DNA of 11,796 nucleotides from Burkholderiales bacterium (GTDB taxonomy: Bacteria; Pseudomonadota; Gammaproteobacteria; Burkholderiales; Casimicrobiaceae): the NCBI GenBank assembly GCA_025935435.1, contig JAICVH010000032.1:1-11796 (forward strand). The letters are read 5' to 3'. How positions within the stretch are numbered: the first letter of the stretch is position 1; every line of letters begins with the position of its first letter. Positions 7,881 to 11,796 of the stretch are shown in pieces. The notes below the pieces were generated by a model. That model did not search any database and was not told the DNA's origin. It saw only the letters and a list, made by a program, of their open reading frames with translations. The translations under genes and the position numbers were made by a program.

Positions 7881-7905
7881 TAGGGACTGTGAAAAGTTTT
7901 CCCTA
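7881..7905. promoter_or_regulatory. Inverted repeats upstream of the sigma-54 activator gene
   Basis: TAGGGA (7881-7886) and TCCCTA (7900-7905) form an inverted repeat with a 13-bp spacer. Partly inside it is a second small palindrome, GAAAAGTTTTC (7891-7901), whose centre is 3 bp off. The pair starts 65 bp before the activator's ATG. It may be an operator; I could not find a convincing sigma-70 promoter beside it. Confidence 0.3.
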
Positions 7906-7945
7906 GCATGCGTGTGTACCGAACAACCCCCCGCAGAGGAATTCA

Positions 7946-8992
<1,047 letters not shown>

Positions 8993-8994
8993 GC

Positions 8995-9000
8995 TAGAAT
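8995..9000 (+). promoter_or_regulatory. Possible -10 box for the NarL-type regulator gene
   Basis: TAGAAT (five of six to consensus) lies just after the activator's stop codon and 30 bases before the next ATG. No recognisable -35 hexamer is at 16-18 bp. It suggests the response regulator may also be transcribed independently of the sigma-54 activator. Confidence 0.3.
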
Positions 9001-9030
9001 CGCGCGCTTCGCGGGATTCAAGGGCCATCG

Positions 9031-9663
9031 ATGATCCGAATCTTGATCGCGGACGATCACGCCATCGTCCGCGCGGGACTGCGGCAGTTCATTGCCGATC
9101 AGGTCGACATGGAAGTGACCGCGGAGGCCGCAAGCGGCACCGAAACGGTGTCGGCAGTGCGGGCCGCCGACTTCGACGTCGTGTTGCTCGACATCTCGAT
9201 GCCGGACAAGAACGGCATCGACACGCTGCGCCTGCTACGTCACGTGAAGCCCGAGCTGCCGGTACTTATGCTCTCCGCGTACGGGGAAGACCAGTACGCG
9301 GTGAACCTTTTGCGGGCGGGCGCGTCGGGTTATCTGAACAAGGAAGCGGCGTCGACGCAACTCGTCGGGGCCATCCGTACGGTGGTACAGGGCCGCAAAT
9401 ACGTGAGTCCGTCGCTTGCGCAGATTCTGGCGGACGGCGTTTCCGGCGACAGCGAGAAACCGCTCCACGCCGAATTGTCGCAACGTGAATTCCAGATCTT
9501 CTGCAAACTGGCATCCGGTGCCGCCGTGTCGAAGATCGCCGATGAACTGAATCTTTCGGTCAAGACCGTGAGCACCTACCGGACGCGAATACTGGAAAAG
9601 ATGGCGATGAAATCCAACGCCGATCTGACGTATTACGCGATCAAGAACGGCTTGATCGAATAG
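9031..9663 (+). CDS. NarL/FixJ-family response regulator
   Basis: A 210-residue two-domain regulator. The receiver domain (about 2-118) has the acidic pair D8/D9, phospho-acceptor D54 in LLDISMP, S82 at the switch position (VLMLSAYG) and K104 in YLNKEA, so it should be phosphorylatable. The C-terminal LuxR-type helix-turn-helix (about 148-210) reads LSQREFQIFCKLASG, then IADELNLSVKTVSTY and RILEKM, a DNA-binding domain. AAGGG at 9020-9024 lies 6 bases before the ATG. It resembles UvrY/GacA-like and RcsB-like regulators in layout, but the sequence does not let me name an ortholog. No histidine kinase is encoded in the window, so its partner is elsewhere. It starts 38 bp after the sigma-54 activator and precedes a stand-alone receiver by 59 bp. 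Confidence 0.95.
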   Translation: MIRILIADDHAIVRAGLRQFIADQVDMEVTAEAASGTETVSAVRAADFDVVLLDISMPDKNGIDTLRLLRHVKPELPVLMLSAYGEDQYAVNLLRAGASGYLNKEAASTQLVGAIRTVVQGRKYVSPSLAQILADGVSGDSEKPLHAELSQREFQIFCKLASGAAVSKIADELNLSVKTVSTYRTRILEKMAMKSNADLTYYAIKNGLIE

Positions 9664-9670
9664 ATCCAAC

Positions 9671-9708
9671 GGACGTTCCGGCGTTGCGTCCTGGCGGACG
9701 TGGCAACG
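9671..9708 (+). other. Two mutually exclusive hairpins between regulator genes
   Basis: CGTTGC (9682-9687) pairs with GCAACG (9703-9708), and GTCC (9688-9691) with GGAC (9696-9699), giving a 10-bp stem with a 4-base loop and a 3-base bulge. The same GTCC can instead pair within GGACG (9671-9675)/CGTCC (9687-9691). The larger hairpin ends against the GGAG that would serve the next gene, so it could influence translation. No T-run follows, so it is not an intrinsic terminator. Confidence 0.35.
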
Positions 9709-9722
9709 GAGCGGCGCCACCG

Positions 9723-10202
9723 ATGCGATGGACAGGGGCAGCGAAGGTTGACGAGGAGCCGGCACACCCTGCCGGAGCCACCAGTCATCATCATCACCAA
9801 GTGGACACCGACGTACCGCTGCGCGTACTGCTGGTCGAGGACTCCCCGCTGATACGCGAGCGGCTTGCCGAGTCCATTGCAGAGCCGGGCAGAATCGAAA
9901 TCGTCGGGCAGGCCGACAGCGAGCAGGCCGCCATCGGCATGCTGGGTGCTGCGCCATGGGATGCTATGGTGCTCGACCTGCAGTTGCGCCATGGCACCGG
10001 CCTCGGGGTGCTGCGCGCATTGATTTCGCGGCGACCGCCGAACGTGAAGGTGATCGTCCTTACGAACTACGCGTTCCCTCAATACCGCGCGAAGAGCATG
10101 GCGCTCGGCGCCGATTTCTTCTTCGACAAGGCGCGCGAATACCATCGCGTGCGCGAGGTGCTCGATGACCTCGCATCCGACCGCTCGCCCGACGTGCATT
10201 GA
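9723..10202 (+). CDS. Stand-alone receiver-domain protein
   Basis: A 159-residue protein with a single CheY-like receiver and no output domain. A non-conserved N-terminal tail of about 30 residues holds SHHHH (21-25). The receiver begins PLRVLLVEDSPLIR and has E39/D40, phospho-acceptor D85 (MVLDLQL), T114 (IVLTNY) and K136 (FFFDKA), so phosphorylation is expected. The start is uncertain: a TTG at 9684 would add 13 residues, and a GTG at 9801 would start just before the receiver. I chose the ATG at 9723 because GGAG lies at 9708-9711. Single-domain receivers act as phosphorelay intermediates, phosphate sinks or protein-binding switches. Being in line after a sigma-54 activator that has no receiver of its own, it could supply phospho-control in trans (inference). 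Confidence 0.88.
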   Translation: MRWTGAAKVDEEPAHPAGATSHHHHQVDTDVPLRVLLVEDSPLIRERLAESIAEPGRIEIVGQADSEQAAIGMLGAAPWDAMVLDLQLRHGTGLGVLRALISRRPPNVKVIVLTNYAFPQYRAKSMALGADFFFDKAREYHRVREVLDDLASDRSPDVH

Positions 10203-10227
10203 CTATCGGAGAGCGACTGACGCGGCA

Positions 10228-10240
10228 GGCAATTATTGCC
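10228..10240. promoter_or_regulatory. 13-bp palindrome, candidate upstream activator site
   Basis: GGCAAT, a central T, then ATTGCC: perfect 6-bp arms with a 1-bp centre, in the gap after the receiver gene. Its centre is about 108 bp upstream of the transcription start predicted from the sigma-54 promoter at 10316-10331, a normal distance for an enhancer site bound by a Fis-type helix-turn-helix dimer. Confidence 0.4.
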
Positions 10241-10273
10241 GACCGTTAGCGGCGTCGTTGCCAGATGTGGGGG

Positions 10274-10292
10274 GTGACTCATACATAGTCAC
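10274..10292. promoter_or_regulatory. Inverted repeat GTGACT-N7-AGTCAC
   Basis: Two perfect 6-bp arms separated by seven bases (CATACAT), total 19 bp. It lies between the 13-bp palindrome and the sigma-54 promoter, centred about 59 bp before the predicted start. No T-run follows directly, so it is a better candidate operator than a terminator for the preceding gene. Confidence 0.45.
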
Positions 10293-10315
10293 TTGAAACC
10301 GAAGCGATTTTTTCA

Positions 10316-10331
10316 TGGCACGACGGCTGCA
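10316..10331 (+). promoter_or_regulatory. Predicted sigma-54 promoter of the entericidin-like gene
   Basis: TGGCACG, four bases, then CTGCA: compared with the known consensus TGGCACG-N4-TTGCW only the first T of the -12 element differs. The diagnostic GG (10317-10318) and GC (10329-10330) are exactly ten bases apart. Transcription should start near 10342, giving a leader of about 60 bases before the ATG at 10402. Reading by eye I found no other site in the window that matches this well. Confidence 0.65.
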
Positions 10332-10401
10332 TCGCTATTCGTGCGGCTGACCGCGAAAGCGGCTCTCGCGTGACCATTTCAACTCCACGAAAGGGGACAT
10401 C

Positions 10402-10557
10402 ATGAAACGCCTGCTAGCACTCGCGCTCGCCGCGACATTCGCGCTTCCGTCATTCGCGCTGCTTTCCGGCTGCAACACCGTCGAAGGCGCCGGCAAGGAC
10501 ATCCAGGCCGGTGGCGCGAAGATCAAGGAAGAAGCGCGCGAGAACAAGAAGTACTGA
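10402..10557 (+). CDS. Entericidin A/B-like small lipoprotein
   Basis: A 51-residue lipoprotein precursor. MKRLLALALAATFALPSFA forms the signal peptide and LSGC (21-24) is the lipobox, so signal peptidase II would leave a 28-residue mature peptide starting at lipidated C24. Asn rather than Asp follows the Cys, which favours sorting to the outer membrane. The mature part, CNTVEGAGKDIQAGGAKI, matches entericidins (GCNTV..GAG.DI..GG), and the rest is a lysine/glutamate-rich tail. In E. coli EcnA and EcnB were described as an antidote/toxin pair of cell-envelope lipoproteins; only one such gene is visible here, so toxicity should not be assumed. AAAGGGG about 6 bases upstream supports the start. 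It is preceded by a sigma-54-type promoter and followed by a strong terminator, so it is probably a single-gene transcript. Confidence 0.9.
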   Translation: MKRLLALALAATFALPSFALLSGCNTVEGAGKDIQAGGAKIKEEARENKKY

Positions 10558-10591
10558 TCGAAGGGCCCACCCGCCCTGCGGTCCCCACCGG

Positions 10592-10631
10592 ACGGCGTCT
10601 GGAGTCGTAGCGGCTCCAGACGCCGTTTTTT
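10592..10631 (+). terminator. Strong intrinsic terminator after the lipoprotein gene
   Basis: CGGCGTCTGGAG (10593-10604) and CTCCAGACGCCG (10614-10625) form a perfect 12-bp stem around a 9-base loop, followed at once by six T residues (10626-10631). A10592 and T10626 can extend the stem by one pair. It lies 35 bp after the lipoprotein stop codon and should end that transcript. Confidence 0.95.
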
Positions 10632-10667
10632 AACGCGCCCGAGCCTTAAGGATAACGAAGAAGCACC

Positions 10668-11796
10668 ATGCCCGAGCGCAAGCCAAAGGAAGAACCGCCG
10701 GTACCCCGTCGTCAGCGTTCGGCGCTGACGGCGCTGATCGTCCTCGCGCTGTTTGCCGTTATCGCGGCGGCCAAGATCGCTGCCGCGTTTCTGATCCCCG
10801 TCGTCGTCGGGATGCTCGCGAGCTATTCGCTGAAGCCGCTTGTCGTGGTGCTGGAACGTGTGCACATCCATCGCGCAATCGGTGCGGCCGTCGTACTGCT
10901 GTTGCTGTCAGGAGCGCTCGCAGGCGGCGTATTGCTGCTTCGTGACGACGCAACGGCCGCGTTGTCGGAATTGCCCAACGCCGCGCGCAAGATCCGCATG
11001 GCCGCGCAACAAAGCGCGCGGCAGCCACAAGGCCCGGTCGGTCATGTGCGCGCGGCGGCGGAGGAATTGAATCGCGCGGCGGTGGAGGCGACGAGCGGAG
11101 GCAAACCGACGACACCGCCGCCGGCCGCGCCCGCGCCGACTGTATTGCAGCAATGGATGAGCGAGCAATCGGCGAAGGCACTCGAAGTGATCATCGAGAT
11201 CGGCATCGCCGGCCTGCTTGCGTACTTCCTGCTCGCCGCCGGTGACACCTTCCGGCGCAAACTCGTTCATGCCGCCGGGCCAACGCTGGCAGCGCGCCGC
11301 ATCACCGTCGAGATCCTGGACGAGATCGATGCGCAGGTGCAGCGCTACCTCCTGACGATGGTGATCATCAATGCGCTCGTCGGCGTTGCAACGTGGGCGA
11401 TCCTGGTGGCCTTCGGCATGGCGCATGCGGCGTTGTGGGGCGTCGTCGCCGCCGTCCTGCACATCATTCCCTACGCCGGTTCGGCGCTGACCATCGTGGC
11501 GACGGGTTTTGCCGCGTTCGTTCAGTTCGAGGAGATTTCCCGCGCACTCCTCGTCGCATTTTGCGTCGGTTTGGCGGCCACGGTGATCGGCATGGGCTTG
11601 AGCGCGTGGATCCAGGGCCGCGCTTTTCGGATGAACGCGGTCGCCGTGTTCGTGGCGCTGCTGTTTTTCGGCTGGCTGTGGGGCGGCTGGGGGCTGCTCG
11701 TTGGCGTTCCGCTACTCGCCATTGCGAAGACGACGCTGGATCGCATTCCGTCGCTCGAGCGATTCAACATGTTGCTGTCGGAAGACACGCGCGCGG
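10668..11796 (+). CDS. AI-2E-family membrane protein, 3' end cut by window
   Basis: The frame stays open for 376 residues to the window edge. After a charged start (MPERKPKEEPPVPRRQR) come two helices (about 19-58), a third at 71-91, a soluble linker of about 75 residues, then several further hydrophobic segments, including YLLTMVIINALVGVATWAIL and the LHIIPYAGSALTIV region with the conserved P-Y/G element of the family. This pattern matches the AI-2E (PerM/TqsA) family, whose members include TqsA (linked to autoinducer-2 export in E. coli) and Na+/H+ antiporters; the name does not prove AI-2 transport. The linker holds an unusual Thr/Pro/Ala run (about 145-155, TTPPPAAPAP). The start lies 36 bp past a strong terminator, and a modest AAGGA sits at 10648-10652, farther than ideal from the ATG. 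Confidence 0.88.
   Translation, partial: MPERKPKEEPPVPRRQRSALTALIVLALFAVIAAAKIAAAFLIPVVVGMLASYSLKPLVVVLERVHIHRAIGAAVVLLLLSGALAGGVLLLRDDATAALSELPNAARKIRMAAQQSARQPQGPVGHVRAAAEELNRAAVEATSGGKPTTPPPAAPAPTVLQQWMSEQSAKALEVIIEIGIAGLLAYFLLAAGDTFRRKLVHAAGPTLAARRITVEILDEIDAQVQRYLLTMVIINALVGVATWAILVAFGMAHAALWGVVAAVLHIIPYAGSALTIVATGFAAFVQFEEISRALLVAFCVGLAATVIGMGLSAWIQGRAFRMNAVAVFVALLFFGWLWGGWGLLVGVPLLAIAKTTLDRIPSLERFNMLLSEDTRA

Noticed and set aside
9702..9715. GG-N10-GC at TGGCAACGGAGCGGC as a sigma-54 promoter
   Set aside because: The spacing fits, but the -12 element is CGGC rather than TTGC, and it lies 8 bases from an ATG, leaving no room for a leader.
9684..9722. TTG start adding 13 residues to the stand-alone receiver
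   Set aside because: It is possible, but it starts inside a strong hairpin, lacks a good ribosome site and adds a Gly/Pro-rich stretch. The ATG at 9723 with GGAG upstream is preferred.
9783..9800. Run of CAT/CAC codons resembling an engineered His tag
   Set aside because: It has only four histidines, sits in a natural, in-frame linker and has no vector-like sequence around it.
10668..11796. Claiming quorum-signal (AI-2) transport from the AI-2E family name
   Set aside because: Family members have varied functions and no luxS or lsr gene is in the window, so only the family is called.

Overview
The window looks like chromosomal DNA of a beta-proteobacterium, most likely Burkholderiaceae (Burkholderia/Paraburkholderia type). 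Reasons: high GC with strong G/C third-position bias, and protein types usual in that family (a Mfd of about 1180 aa, a fused ManC with the PKPF variant of the GMP motif, an entericidin-type lipoprotein, tandem YceI proteins). The genus is an inference, since no rRNA or marker gene is present. I see no IS element, CRISPR array, tRNA or rRNA.

Layout. (1) 1-839, plus strand: the end of one YceI-family protein and a complete second, secreted YceI protein. (2) 869-5328, minus strand: a metallo-beta-lactamase-fold hydrolase whose start overlaps by 4 bp the stop of mfd, the transcription-repair coupling factor; the two form a likely operon read from a TATAAT box at 5365-5370. (3) 5390-6313, plus strand: an EamA/DMT permease divergent from mfd, possibly leaderless. 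(4) 6320-7795, minus strand: manC, making GDP-mannose, convergent with the permease. (5) 7796-7945: a 150-bp divergent regulatory region with a perfect 17-bp palindrome over the predicted manC -10 box. (6) 7946-10202, plus strand: three regulators in a row. They are a sigma-54 enhancer-binding activator with no receiver domain, a NarL/FixJ response regulator, and a stand-alone receiver. (7) 10203-10401: a regulatory gap holding two inverted repeats and a near-consensus sigma-54 promoter. (8) 10402-10557: an entericidin-like 51-aa lipoprotein followed by a strong intrinsic terminator. (9) 10668 to the end: an AI-2E-family membrane protein cut by the window edge.

The part most worth attention is 7796-10631. 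A receiver-less sigma-54 activator lies about 1.3 kb upstream of a GG-N10-GC promoter in front of a tiny envelope lipoprotein, with symmetric candidate enhancer sites about 59 and 108 bp before the predicted transcription start. Between them sit two response regulators without a kinase, and a surface-sugar nucleotide gene is divergent. A working model is an envelope/exopolysaccharide control locus. The sequence shows the parts; the wiring is inference.
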